Assembly (NCBI GenBank): GCA_024128875.1
Contig: JAMYFF010000004.1
Coordinates: 186,001 to 250,000, forward strand
DNA from: Salinilacustrithrix flava
Lineage (GTDB): Bacteria; Actinomycetota; Acidimicrobiia; Acidimicrobiales; Salinilacustritrichaceae
Direction: 5' to 3'
Length of the DNA: 64,000 nt
The translations under genes and the position numbers were made by a program. A model generated the notes under the pieces. It had not been told where the DNA came from. It searched no databases and worked only from the letters and a program-made list of their open reading frames with translations. Of the stretch, positions 33,949 through 42,689 are shown piece after piece (the stretch's first letter is position 1; each line of letters begins with the position of its first letter).

Positions 33949-36900
33949 GAACGATGTCTCCTCGCGGGGCGAACCGGCCGACCTTCGCGATCCGGGCGAC
34001 CCGGCCCGGTACCCTGCCGCACTCGTGGAGACGCCCGCCCCGAGCCGCCCCGCGGCCCCTGCGGTCGTCGCCGTCGTGGTGACCCGGGATCCCGGGCCGT
34101 GGCTCGAGCAAGCCGTGGACGCACTCGCCGCCCAGGACTACTCCAACCTGGCGGTGCTGTTCATCGATGCGGCGAGCGACACCGACCCGACCCCCCGGAT
34201 CGCGCGCGCCCTCCCGAACGCCTACGTGCGGCGCCTGGACGAGGACCGCGGCTTCGGTGCCTCGGCGAACCAGGTCCGCGAGATCGTCGACGGGGCCGCG
34301 TTCTTCTGCTTCCTCCACGACGACGCCGCCCCCGAGCCGGAGGCCATCCGCACCCTGGTCGACGAGGCCGTCCGGTCCAACGCCGGCATCGTCGGTGGCA
34401 AGCTCGTGCAGCTCGACGACCGGCGCCGGCTGCTGCAGGTCGGTGAATCGGTCGACAAGACCGGCGAGCGGTCCACCGTGGTCGACCCCGGCGAGCTCGA
34501 CCAGGAGCAGTACGACGCCGTGCGGGACGTCTTCGTCGTGCCCGGCGGCTGCACCCTCGTGCGCGCCGACCTGTTCGAGGCCATCGGCGGCTTCGACGAG
34601 GGCATCGACCTGCTCAACGACGACCTCAGCCTGTGCTGGCGGGCCCACGTGGCCGGCGCCCGGGTCGTGGTGGCGCCCGACGCGGTGATCGGCCACGCCG
34701 AGGCTCTCGGCGAGCGCTCCGACACGTCCCTGCGCCGCCAGCGTCTCATCCGCCACCGCCTGCGCACCATGCTCGTCTGCTACTCCCGCTGGCACCGGGT
34801 GCGGGTGCTGCCCCAGGCCGCCTTCGTGGCCGTCCTCGAGATCGTCTACTCCGTCCTCACCGGCCGCCGCCGCCAGGCCCAGGACGTCATCGCCGCGTGG
34901 CGGTGGAACTGGCGGCGCCGAGGGGAGATCCGGGCGCTGCACCAGAAGGTCGAAGGGTTCCGTGGCGTCCCCGACGCCGAGATCCGTCGGTTCCAGGTCC
35001 GTGGCTTCTCCCGCCTCAACGCGTTCCTGCGGGGCACGTCGTCCCGGGGTGCGAGCCCCTCGGACCGGGCGGAGGGTGCGTGGCGACGGTTCGTCGCCGG
35101 GCTGCGCTCCGGCGAGCTGCGCTGGCCCGTGATCGCCTGGGCGATCACCATCCTCATCGTCGCGTTCGGGAGCCGGCACCTGATCCAGCGCCCCATCGCC
35201 ACGGTCGGCGGGTTCCTGCCCTTCGACGAGGGTCCGGGCGAGCTGTTCGACTCGTTCCTGTCCGGGTGGCGCACCACCGGGCTCGGCTCGTCCTCGCCCG
35301 CACCCACGGCCTTCGGGCTGCTGGCCGGCGCCGGGGCCCTCCTCTTCGGCGCCATGGGTGCGCTCCGCCAGGTGCTGCTGCTCGGTTCCATCGCCGTCGG
35401 CCTCATCGGCGCCTACCGCCTGCTCCGCCCGGCGGCATCGCCGCGGGCGCAGGCTGTGGCGCTCGTCGTCTACGGGGCGATCCCCGTGGCCTACGACGCC
35501 GTCGCCGACGCCCGCTGGGGGTCGCTCGCCGTGTACGCCGCCACGCCGTGGCTGCTCGGCCAGCTCGGTCGCGCCGCCGGATGGGCGCCCTTCGGCGCCG
35601 TCGACGGCGACGCCGGCCCCGGGGTCCGCCGCCCCGACCTGGTCGGCCGGGTCGCCTCCATCGGGCTGCTCCTGGCCCTGGTCGCCGCCATCGACCCCGC
35701 CGTCCTGCCCGTGTTCGCCGTCGTGATCGCCGCCTTGGCGCTCGGGTCGGCGATCGCCGGCGCACCCCACGGGGTGCTCCGCCTGCTGGTCGGCGGGCTC
35801 GGCGGCGTGGCCGTCGCCGTCGTGCTGCACGTGCCGTGGATGCTGGACTTCGTCCTGCCCGGCGCTCGTTGGGAGCAGGTGGTCGGCCACGCCGGCGTCG
35901 CCGAGACCCCGACGCTCGGCTCCCTGTTCCGCTTCGACGTGGGCCCGGTGGGCGGCAGCCTCCTCGCCCTCGGGTTCCCGATCGCTGCCACCCTGCCGCT
36001 GCTGATCGGGCGGGGCTGGCGCTTCGACTGGGCGGTTCGGGCCTGGACCGTCGCCCTGACGCTCATCGGGCTGACCTGGGCCGGTGGGGACGACCGCCTG
36101 CCCCTCGCGCTGCCGCCCGCCGAGACGATGCTGGCCCCGGCGGCAGCGTCGATGGCCATCGCCGCCGGCCTCGGCGTGGTCGCCTTCGAGGTCGATCTGC
36201 GCCAGTACCACTTCGGCTGGCGCCAGGTCGCGTCGATCGTGGCCGGCGTGGCCCTCGTCATCGGTGCGGTGCCCACCATGCTCGACGCCGGCAACGGCCG
36301 CTGGTACCTGCCCGGCGGCGACCTCGAGAGCACCTTCGGGTTCCTCGAGGAGGAGGAGCCGGGGTTCCGGGTGCTGTGGATCGGGCATCCCGACGTGCTG
36401 CCCCTGCCCGGCCACGGCCTCGACCTGCCCGATGGGGACGAGCCCACGTCCGACCACGTCGTCTACGCCACCAGCCAGGACGGGCTGCCCGGCATCACCG
36501 ACGGCTGGCCCGGCTCCGAGGACGGACCGACCCGGCTGATCGAGGACGCCCTGGTGCTGGCGGCCCGCGGGGAGACCAGCCGGCTCGGCCGGCTCCTCGC
36601 CCCCATGGCCATCCGCTACGTGGTCGTGCCCAGCGCCTCGGCGCCCCGGCCCCTCGGGGGCGTGCAGCGGCCGGCCCCGGCCCAGGTCACCGGCACCCTG
36701 GCCGACCAGCTGGACCTGGCGGCGGTTCCGGTCAACCCGGCCTACACCGTCTACCGAAACGAGGCGGCGCTGCCGTCACCGGCCATGATCCCGGCCACCG
36801 CCGGATCCGGCACCGCGTTCGAGGTCACGGCCGGGGACCTGGTGGGCGCGGAGCCCGTGCTCTCGGCGCGGGTCGCTCCCACGACCTGGACCGGCGATGT

Positions 36901-37363
36901 GCCCGCGGGCGCCCGCATCCACCACGCCTCGGCTGCATCGGATCGCTGGGAGCTGCTGGTCGAGGGTCGCCCGGCCCCGAAGACCAAGCTGTTCGGCTGG
37001 GCCCAGGGCTTCGAGCCCGCCACCAGCGGCGACGCCACCCTGCGCTACGACACCGCCCCCGTCCGCTACGGCGTGCTGGCGTTCCAGGCCCTGTTCTGGC
37101 TCGTCGCCATCCACTTCGCCCGGCGGACGCGCCGGCGCGACCCGGTCGCGACGACCTCACCGACTCGGGTGACCCCCGCCACGCCGGCCGCGCCCGCGGA
37201 ATCCGTCGTCGAGCCCGCAGACTGGTTGGCACCGGCCGAGGAGTGGCCGGCCGACCCCACGCCGGCCCTGCTCGACGAGCTCGAACCGGAGCCCGCCCCG
37301 GAATCGGAGCCCGAACCCGATCCGGAACCCGCCCCCGACCCAGACGAGGAGGATCGACCATGA
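33947..37363 (+). CDS. Large glycosyltransferase family 2 / multi-pass membrane protein
   Basis: 1138 residues from this GTG; GTG at 34025 (1112 residues, after TACCCT) is an alternative. Residues about 40-300 are a GT-A domain: VVAVVVTRDPGPWLEQAVDAL, DEDRGFGASANQVRE, FCFLHDDAAPEPEAI and FDEGIDLLNDDLSLCWRAHVAG. From about 395 onward there are more than ten membrane helices with an outer region between about 780 and 1040 and a final helix (YGVLAFQALFWLVAIHFA). The tail is Pro/Glu/Asp rich. Similar giant GT2-membrane fusions occur in actinobacteria next to DUF5719 genes, as here. It probably makes or extends a surface glycan at the membrane. Its stop overlaps the next start (ATGA). Confidence 0.87.
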   Translation: MNDVSSRGEPADLRDPGDPARYPAALVETPAPSRPAAPAVVAVVVTRDPGPWLEQAVDALAAQDYSNLAVLFIDAASDTDPTPRIARALPNAYVRRLDEDRGFGASANQVREIVDGAAFFCFLHDDAAPEPEAIRTLVDEAVRSNAGIVGGKLVQLDDRRRLLQVGESVDKTGERSTVVDPGELDQEQYDAVRDVFVVPGGCTLVRADLFEAIGGFDEGIDLLNDDLSLCWRAHVAGARVVVAPDAVIGHAEALGERSDTSLRRQRLIRHRLRTMLVCYSRWHRVRVLPQAAFVAVLEIVYSVLTGRRRQAQDVIAAWRWNWRRRGEIRALHQKVEGFRGVPDAEIRRFQVRGFSRLNAFLRGTSSRGASPSDRAEGAWRRFVAGLRSGELRWPVIAWAITILIVAFGSRHLIQRPIATVGGFLPFDEGPGELFDSFLSGWRTTGLGSSSPAPTAFGLLAGAGALLFGAMGALRQVLLLGSIAVGLIGAYRLLRPAASPRAQAVALVVYGAIPVAYDAVADARWGSLAVYAATPWLLGQLGRAAGWAPFGAVDGDAGPGVRRPDLVGRVASIGLLLALVAAIDPAVLPVFAVVIAALALGSAIAGAPHGVLRLLVGGLGGVAVAVVLHVPWMLDFVLPGARWEQVVGHAGVAETPTLGSLFRFDVGPVGGSLLALGFPIAATLPLLIGRGWRFDWAVRAWTVALTLIGLTWAGGDDRLPLALPPAETMLAPAAASMAIAAGLGVVAFEVDLRQYHFGWRQVASIVAGVALVIGAVPTMLDAGNGRWYLPGGDLESTFGFLEEEEPGFRVLWIGHPDVLPLPGHGLDLPDGDEPTSDHVVYATSQDGLPGITDGWPGSEDGPTRLIEDALVLAARGETSRLGRLLAPMAIRYVVVPSASAPRPLGGVQRPAPAQVTGTLADQLDLAAVPVNPAYTVYRNEAALPSPAMIPATAGSGTAFEVTAGDLVGAEPVLSARVAPTTWTGDVPAGARIHHASAASDRWELLVEGRPAPKTKLFGWAQGFEPATSGDATLRYDTAPVRYGVLAFQALFWLVAIHFARRTRRRDPVATTSPTRVTPATPAAPAESVVEPADWLAPAEEWPADPTPALLDELEPEPAPESEPEPDPEPAPDPDEEDRP

Positions 37364-39144
37364 ACCGTCGCCTGCCCGTGCTGGTGCTGCTCATCGCATT
37401 CGTCGTGGCCGGGGTCGTCCTGGACCGCGAGGCGACCGACGACACCTCGGTCGAAGCGGTCACGGTGGTCCCCTCCGAGTTCCCGATGGCGCCATCGTCC
37501 ACCGCGCTGGCCTCCACTTGGTTCTGCGCCGGCGGCACGGCCGACGAGGAGGCCTTCGCCGACCACGTCATCACGATGCTGAACACCACCGACGGTGCCC
37601 TCGACGTCGATGTCACCGCCTTCCCCGGCGTCGTGGCCGCGCCGGCCCCGGGCGGGGAGGCCGACGAGCTCGCCCCCGATGCCGATGCCGACCCGGACGA
37701 CGAGGAGGCCGACGAGGAGGTCGACGAGGAGCCGGCCACCGACCCGGCCTCCGTCAGCGCCGAGCCGGTGGTGCGGCGCATCGAGATCGGACCCCGCAGC
37801 CGGGCTCGTCTGGCCCTGACCGACCTGGTCACCGCCCCGGTCGCCTCCGCGCTGGTGGAGTCCGTCGGCGGCGGGCTCGTCGTGGAGCACGAGGTGTCCA
37901 GCATCCACGGGATCGACGCGAAGCCGTGCGCCACCGGTGCCAGCGACGAGTGGCACTTCGCCTGGGGGACCACGGCCCGGGAGGCTCGCGAGCTGCTCGT
38001 GCTGTTCAACCCGTTCCCCGACGACGCCATCGTCGAGGGCGTGTTCTCCACCGAGGACACCATCCGCGAGCCGGGCCGCTTCGCCGGCGGCCTCGTGGTC
38101 CCGGGTCGCAGCACCATCGGCATCGACCTCGGCGACGACGTGACCCGCCGCGACGAGGTGGCGGCGTCGCTCACGACCCGCACCGGTCGCATCATCGTCG
38201 ACCGCATCGTGCGGGTGAACGAGGACGGCGGCGACCGCGGCCTCACCGTCCAGCTGGGCGTGACCGAACCGCAGCGGACCTGGATCTTCCCCGACGGGAT
38301 CGCCTCCGAGGAGTTCCAGGAGCGCTTCGTCGTCTACAACCCCACCGAGGAGCTGGCCGAGGTGGAGATCGACCTCCGCGTCGACCGTCCCGAGGAGAAC
38401 GGCGTCCCCGCACCGGTCGAGCTGAGCATCGCCCCCGGCTCCCACGCCACCGTGGACATGAACGAGGACGGACGCCTGCCGGTCGGGGTCCCGCACTCCG
38501 CCGTGGTGCGCTCCGCCAACGACGTCCCCGTGGTGGCCGAGCGCGTGCTGTCGTCCCTGCGCACCTCGGGCCGGCGTGGCCTGTCCGTCACCACCGGTTC
38601 ACCGGTCGAGGCCACCGAGTGGACCTTCGCCGCCGGCAGCACGGAGGAGCCCAGCGCCGAGTCCATCACGATCGTGAACCTGGATCCCCAGGTGCTCACC
38701 GAGGTGGACGTCGTCGCCATCGTGGGAGGCCAGGAGGTCCCCGTGGCCGACCTGCAGGGCGTCGTCGTCGAGGCCGGCGAGCGGCTGAACGTGGATCTCA
38801 CCCCCCAGATCGCCAACCGGGACGACCTCGCCGTGGTCGTGCGGGCCACCGAACCCGTGGTCGTCGAGCGCATCCTGGCCCAGCTGGGGGAGGAGCAGCG
38901 CGGGATCTCCCTCGCGGTGGGGGTGCCGTCGCCGGACGGCGCGCGCGTCCCGGCCGACCCGGTGGACCTCGGCGTCGAGGCCGACCTCGGCGACGAGCTC
39001 GAGGAGGCCCCGACCGAGGACGACGAGGGGATCCCGGTCGCCCCCGACGACGTGGAGCTGCCGGCGCCCGACGAGACCATCGTCGTCGATCCCGACGACG
39101 AGTCCGAGGTCCCGGCCGACGACGCGGAGGACGGGGAGGGCTGA
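37360..39144 (+). CDS. DUF5719-like secreted or anchored protein
   Basis: 594 residues; ATG overlaps the previous stop. An N-terminal hydrophobic segment (LPVLVLLIAFVVAGVVLD, about 5-22) acts as signal or anchor. The outer region is made of repeated beta-rich units of about 100-150 residues that share a pattern such as STWFCAGG, DEWHFAWGTTAREARELLVLFNPF, RTWIFPDGIASEEFQERFVVYNP and TEWTFAAGSTEEPSAESITIVN. That pattern suggests internal duplication of one module. Acidic linkers (about 103-130 and the last 70 residues) are probably disordered. Its function is unknown; strict coupling to the giant glycosyltransferase suggests a partner in envelope glycan assembly. Confidence 0.82.
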   Translation: MNRRLPVLVLLIAFVVAGVVLDREATDDTSVEAVTVVPSEFPMAPSSTALASTWFCAGGTADEEAFADHVITMLNTTDGALDVDVTAFPGVVAAPAPGGEADELAPDADADPDDEEADEEVDEEPATDPASVSAEPVVRRIEIGPRSRARLALTDLVTAPVASALVESVGGGLVVEHEVSSIHGIDAKPCATGASDEWHFAWGTTAREARELLVLFNPFPDDAIVEGVFSTEDTIREPGRFAGGLVVPGRSTIGIDLGDDVTRRDEVAASLTTRTGRIIVDRIVRVNEDGGDRGLTVQLGVTEPQRTWIFPDGIASEEFQERFVVYNPTEELAEVEIDLRVDRPEENGVPAPVELSIAPGSHATVDMNEDGRLPVGVPHSAVVRSANDVPVVAERVLSSLRTSGRRGLSVTTGSPVEATEWTFAAGSTEEPSAESITIVNLDPQVLTEVDVVAIVGGQEVPVADLQGVVVEAGERLNVDLTPQIANRDDLAVVVRATEPVVVERILAQLGEEQRGISLAVGVPSPDGARVPADPVDLGVEADLGDELEEAPTEDDEGIPVAPDDVELPAPDETIVVDPDDESEVPADDAEDGEG

Positions 39145-39617
39145 TGGAGCGCCTCGTCATCGTCGCCGTCGTCGCCGTCGTCGCGGTGGTGATCGCGCTG
39201 GTGGTGCAGCGCCGCCAGCCGGCCGCCGCACCGGTGCGCACCGGCTACAACGTTCCCGGCCAGCTCCACCGCCCCGACTTCACGCGTCCCGACGCCGAGT
39301 GGCTGGTGGCGGTCTTCAGCTCCGCCACGTGCGACACCTGCGCCGGCGTGTGGGACAAGGTGCGGGTGCTCGAATCCGACGCCGTCGCCGTGCAGGAGCT
39401 CGAGTTCTCCGCCCACAAGGTGCTGCACGACCGCTACCGGATCGACGGGGTGCCGACCACCGTGGTCGCCGACGCCGAGGGTGTCGTGCGGGCCAGCTTC
39501 CTCGGCCCGGCCACGGCGACCGACCTGTGGGCGGCCCTGGCCGAGCTCCGCGAGCCCGGGTCCGTGCCGGACGGCTGCGGCAGCCATGAACACGTCCACG
39601 ACGAGGACGACGCCTGA
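39144..39617 (+). CDS. Membrane-anchored thioredoxin-fold protein
   Basis: 157 residues, ATG overlapping the upstream stop (TGATG). An N-terminal helix (LVIVAVVAVVAVVIALVV) is followed by a thioredoxin-like domain: WLVAVFSSATCDTCAGVWDKV with a CxxC motif (CDTC), VQELEFSAHKVLHDRYRIDGVPTTVV with the cis-Pro segment, and VRASFLGPATATDLWAAL. It is expected to face outside the membrane and may reduce or oxidise thiols of neighbouring envelope proteins. The C-terminus is His/Asp rich (CGSHEHVHDEDDA). It completes a three-gene unit with the GT2/membrane protein and DUF5719. Confidence 0.82.
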   Translation: MERLVIVAVVAVVAVVIALVVQRRQPAAAPVRTGYNVPGQLHRPDFTRPDAEWLVAVFSSATCDTCAGVWDKVRVLESDAVAVQELEFSAHKVLHDRYRIDGVPTTVVADAEGVVRASFLGPATATDLWAALAELREPGSVPDGCGSHEHVHDEDDA

Positions 39618-39629
39618 CCAGTGCTCGGC

Positions 39630-39671
39630 TCCGTGCCGCTGCCAGAAGCGTTCTGGCAGCGACTGCGGAAC
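39630..39671. terminator. Long hairpin related to that at 19549 (family copy 2)
   Basis: The core arms CGCTGCCAGAA (39637-39647) and TTCTGGCAGCG (39651-39661) are perfect. Outer segments TCCGTG and TGCGGA extend the stem with two wobble pairs. It lies between convergent genes and shares core and flanks with the 19549-19592 hairpin, so the two look like copies of one element. Confidence 0.8.
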
Positions 39672-39683
39672 GGCAACGGCGGT

Positions 39684-41606
39684 TCAGTCGGTTGTGACCG
39701 ACTCCCGCTCCGGGAGCTCCTCGGCCGTGCCCCGGCCGAGCTCGATGAGCCGGCTCACCTCGGCGCCGTCGATGGTCTCGCGCTCCAGCAGGGCCCGGGC
39801 CACGAGGTCGAGGCCGTTGCGGTTCTCGTGGAGGGTGTCGCGGCAGCGCTGCTGCTGCTCGCGCAGGATGCGCTCGACCTCCTCGTCGATCACCCGGGCG
39901 GTGTCGTCGGAGTACTCCTTGGAGGCCATCATCGACTCGCCGAGGAAGACCTGGTTGCCGCCGCTCCACGCCTGGGGGCCGACCCGCTCGGACATGCCCC
40001 ACTCCCGCACCATCTTGGTGGCGAGGTCGGTGGCGCCCGTGAGGTCGTTGTTGGCGCCGGTGGAGTAGACGCCGTAGACGACCTCCTCGGCGATCCGGCC
40101 GCCCATGCGGACCACGAGGGAGTCCTCGATGTAGTCCTGGCGGTAGATGTGGCGCTCCTCGGGGAGCTGCTGGGTGACGCCGAGGGCCATGCCCGTGGGC
40201 AGGATCGTGACCTTGTGGACCGGGTCGGCGTGGGGGAGCACGGCGGCGCACACGGCGTGGCCGGCCTCGTGGTAGGCGATGACCTCCTTCTCCTGGTCGG
40301 AGAGGGCCATGGACTCGCGGCGCTGGCCCATGAGGACGCGGTCGCGCGCCATGTCGAAGTGGCGGTTGTGGATCTCGTCGTCGCCGGCGCGCACCGCGTA
40401 GAGGGCGGCCTCGTTGACCAGGTTGGCCAGATCGGCGCCGCTCATGCCCGGCGTGCCCTTGGCCACCGTGTTGAGGTCGACGTCGGCGGCCAGGCGCTTG
40501 GACTTGCAGTGCACCTTGAGGATCGCCAGGCGCTCCTCGGACTCGGGCAGCGGCACGACCACCTGGCGGTCGAAGCGACCCGGGCGGAGGAGGGCGGGGT
40601 CGAGGATGTCGGGGCGGTTGGTGGCCGCCATCATCACGATGCCCTCGGTGGCCTCGAAGCCGTCCATCTCCGACAGCATCTGGTTCAGCGTCTGCTCGCG
40701 CTCGTCGTGGCCGCCGCCGAGCCCAGCGCCGCGCTTGCGGCCGATGGAGTCGATCTCGTCCACGAAGATGATGGCCTTGCCCATCTTCTTGGCCGTCTGG
40801 AACAGGTCGCGCACGCGGCTGGCGCCGACGCCCACGAACATCTCCATGAAGTCCGAGCCGGTGACCGACAGGAACGGCACGCCGGCCTCACCGGCCACGG
40901 CCCGGGCGATGAGGGTCTTGCCGGTGCCGGGCGGGCCGACGAGCAGCACGCCCTTGGGGATGCGGGCGCCGATCTCGGCGAACTTCTCGGGATGGCGCAG
41001 GAAGTCGACCACCTCGGTGATCTCCTGCTTGACGCCCTCGTACCCGGCGACGTCGTCGAAGGTGGTGCCGGGGCGCTCGGTGTCGTAGGGCTTGGCCTTC
41101 GACTTGCCGATGTTCATCACGCCGCTCATCTGGCCCTGGGCCCGGCGCTGCATCCAGATGAAGAAGCCGATGAACAGGCCGAACACGATGATGTAGGGGA
41201 GGATGGCGGCGATGAAGCTGGGCGAGGGCGTGACGTAGCTGACCTCGACGCCCTGGTCCCGCAGGATCCGCAGGTCCTCGTCGGGGATGCCGCCGTCGAC
41301 CGGGCCGGTCGTGGTGAAGAGGGTGCCGTCCTCCAGCTCGCCGTCGATGTCGCCGTTGTTGTTGTCGATCTCGATGTCCTGCACCTGGCCGTCGAGGACG
41401 GCGGTGCGGAACTCGCTGTAGGTGAGGTCCTCCCGGGGCTCGCTCGGGAAGAACCCGGCGAGCACGAACCCGAGCAGGAGGACGCCGACCAGGACCCAGA
41501 GGGACCAGCGGGGCAGCCCGCCGAGCCGGGCGCTGGCGCCCCGCGCGCCACCCTTGGACTCGCGGCCCGGCGGCGGGGGAGGCGGCGGAGGCGACTGCGG
41601 CTGCAT
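39684..41606 (-). CDS. ftsH: ATP-dependent zinc metalloprotease FtsH
   Basis: 640 residues from the ATG. The N-terminus is Pro-rich, with two membrane helices (about 34-52 [18 protein letters not shown] and about 128-150 [19 protein letters not shown]). The AAA domain has Walker A GPPGTGKT, Walker [15 protein letters not shown], and the pore loop region [19 protein letters not shown]. The protease domain has the zinc motif HEAGHAV and the third ligand in the [14 protein letters not shown] region. It degrades misfolded membrane and regulatory proteins. TATCCT lies six bases before the ATG on the minus strand, suggesting a leaderless mRNA. Confidence 0.97.
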   Translation of the reverse strand: MQPQSPPPPPPPPGRESKGGARGASARLGGLPRWSLWVLVGVLLLGFVLAGFFPSEPREDLTYSEFRTAVLDGQVQDIEIDNNNGDIDGELEDGTLFTTTGPVDGGIPDEDLRILRDQGVEVSYVTPSPSFIAAILPYIIVFGLFIGFFIWMQRRAQGQMSGVMNIGKSKAKPYDTERPGTTFDDVAGYEGVKQEITEVVDFLRHPEKFAEIGARIPKGVLLVGPPGTGKTLIARAVAGEAGVPFLSVTGSDFMEMFVGVGASRVRDLFQTAKKMGKAIIFVDEIDSIGRKRGAGLGGGHDEREQTLNQMLSEMDGFEATEGIVMMAATNRPDILDPALLRPGRFDRQVVVPLPESEERLAILKVHCKSKRLAADVDLNTVAKGTPGMSGADLANLVNEAALYAVRAGDDEIHNRHFDMARDRVLMGQRRESMALSDQEKEVIAYHEAGHAVCAAVLPHADPVHKVTILPTGMALGVTQQLPEERHIYRQDYIEDSLVVRMGGRIAEEVVYGVYSTGANNDLTGATDLATKMVREWGMSERVGPQAWSGGNQVFLGESMMASKEYSDDTARVIDEEVERILREQQQRCRDTLHENRNGLDLVARALLERETIDGAEVSRLIELGRGTAEELPERESVTTD

Positions 41607-41703
41607 GGGCCCAGGATACGGGTCGGGGCCGACGGTCGGACGTGCAGCCCGGTCGGTCCGGTGTCCACCGCTGCCGGCGCGGCCCTGGCTACCCTGCTCT
41701 CCC
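41607..41703. promoter_or_regulatory. Divergent promoter region ftsH / DUF3499
   Basis: Minus-strand TATCCT at 41613-41618 ends six bases before ftsH. Plus-strand TACCCT at 41690-41695 ends eight bases before the GTG at 41704. Both transcripts look leaderless. Confidence 0.45.
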
Positions 41704-41931
41704 GTGAGTGCCAGCTGCTCTCGTCCTGCGTGCCAGCGGAGCCCGGCCGCGACCCTCACCTACGACTACGCGTCCCGGGTGGCGACCGTGGACCACCTCG
41801 CCCCGTCGCACCCGATGCAGTACGACCTGTGCGTCGAGCACACCGAACGGCTGTCGGTCCCCAACGGCTGGTCCCTCGTCGACCGGCGCATCGGCTCAGT
41901 GGTCGACCTCCACGGCCGCATCGCCTCCTGA
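41704..41931 (+). CDS. DUF3499 family small cysteine-rich protein
   Basis: 75 residues from GTG. The sequence ASCSRPACQRSPAATLTYDY and QYDLCVEHTERLSVPNGWSLV matches the actinobacterial DUF3499 family, recalled as the Rv3258c type. Two cysteines in CSRPAC plus CVEH form a likely zinc site. The function is unknown, but in other actinobacteria the gene sits near phosphomannomutase and F420 genes, as here. Longer frames upstream overlap ftsH and are not used. Confidence 0.85.
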   Translation: MSASCSRPACQRSPAATLTYDYASRVATVDHLAPSHPMQYDLCVEHTERLSVPNGWSLVDRRIGSVVDLHGRIAS

Positions 41932-41938
41932 AGGTCCA

Positions 41939-42649
41939 GTGACCGATCCGGCCCCCCGCTGGGGCGCGGTCGACCTCGCGGTCGCCTTCGTCGTGGCCCA
42001 GCTCGCCTCCGCGCTCGGCTTCGCCCTGTTCGCTGCTGCCCAGGGCATCCCGATGGGCGAGCTCGACACCGATGCGCTGACCATCGGCGAGGTCGCCCTC
42101 CTCCAGGTCCCCCTGTGGCTGGGCCTGCTCGGCGTCCCGCTGCTCGCCACCCGGCTCCGGGGCAACGGGCCCGTGCGCGACCTCGGGCTGTGGACCACCC
42201 TGCGGGACGTGCCCGTCGGCCTCGCGATCGGCGTGGCCTGCCAGCTCGTGCTCGTGCCGCTGGTGACGCTGCCGATCTTCATCTTCACCGACACCGACCA
42301 GGAGGCGCTCGAGGCGCCGGCTCGCGAGCTCACGGACAAGGCCCAGGGCCCGGGCGTGCTGGTGCTCGTGCTGGTCGTGGTCGTCGCCGCACCACTCGCC
42401 GAGGAGGTCTTCTTCCGCGGGATGCTCCAGCGGACCCTGGCCCGCCACCTGCCGATCTGGCCGGCGATGCTCATCACGTCGGTGCTGTTCGGCATCAGCC
42501 ACTTCCAGGCGCTGCAGCTGCCGGCCCTGGCCGCGTTCGGCCTCGTGCTGTCGGTGCTGGCCCACCGCACCGGCCGGCTCGGTCCCAGCATCTGGGCCCA
42601 CGTCGGCTTCAACGCGACCACGGTCGTCGCGCTCGTCGCCGGTGGGTGA
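41939..42649 (+). CDS. CPBP-family intramembrane metalloprotease
   Basis: 236 residues from GTG shortly after an AAGG ribosome site. Six to seven membrane helices are apparent (for example AVAFVVAQLASALGFALFAAA and VLVLVLVVVVAAPLAEEVFF). The three CPBP/Abi motifs are intact: EEVFFRGML, SHFQAL preceded by VLFGI, and HVGFNAT. Family members are glutamate/histidine intramembrane proteases of the Rce1 type; targets in bacteria are usually unknown. Its place after DUF3499 suggests a shared transcript. Confidence 0.87.
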   Translation: MTDPAPRWGAVDLAVAFVVAQLASALGFALFAAAQGIPMGELDTDALTIGEVALLQVPLWLGLLGVPLLATRLRGNGPVRDLGLWTTLRDVPVGLAIGVACQLVLVPLVTLPIFIFTDTDQEALEAPARELTDKAQGPGVLVLVLVVVVAAPLAEEVFFRGMLQRTLARHLPIWPAMLITSVLFGISHFQALQLPALAAFGLVLSVLAHRTGRLGPSIWAHVGFNATTVVALVAGG

Positions 42650-42689
42650 TCGGTCCGACCCGGGACCGGGGTGGGAGGATGTCTCGCCG

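Noticed and set aside
34633..37359. Upstream extension of the DUF5719 frame through the giant transferase gene
   Set aside because: Arg/Pro/Gly-rich shadow translation; the ATG at 37360 overlapping the previous stop is the credible start.
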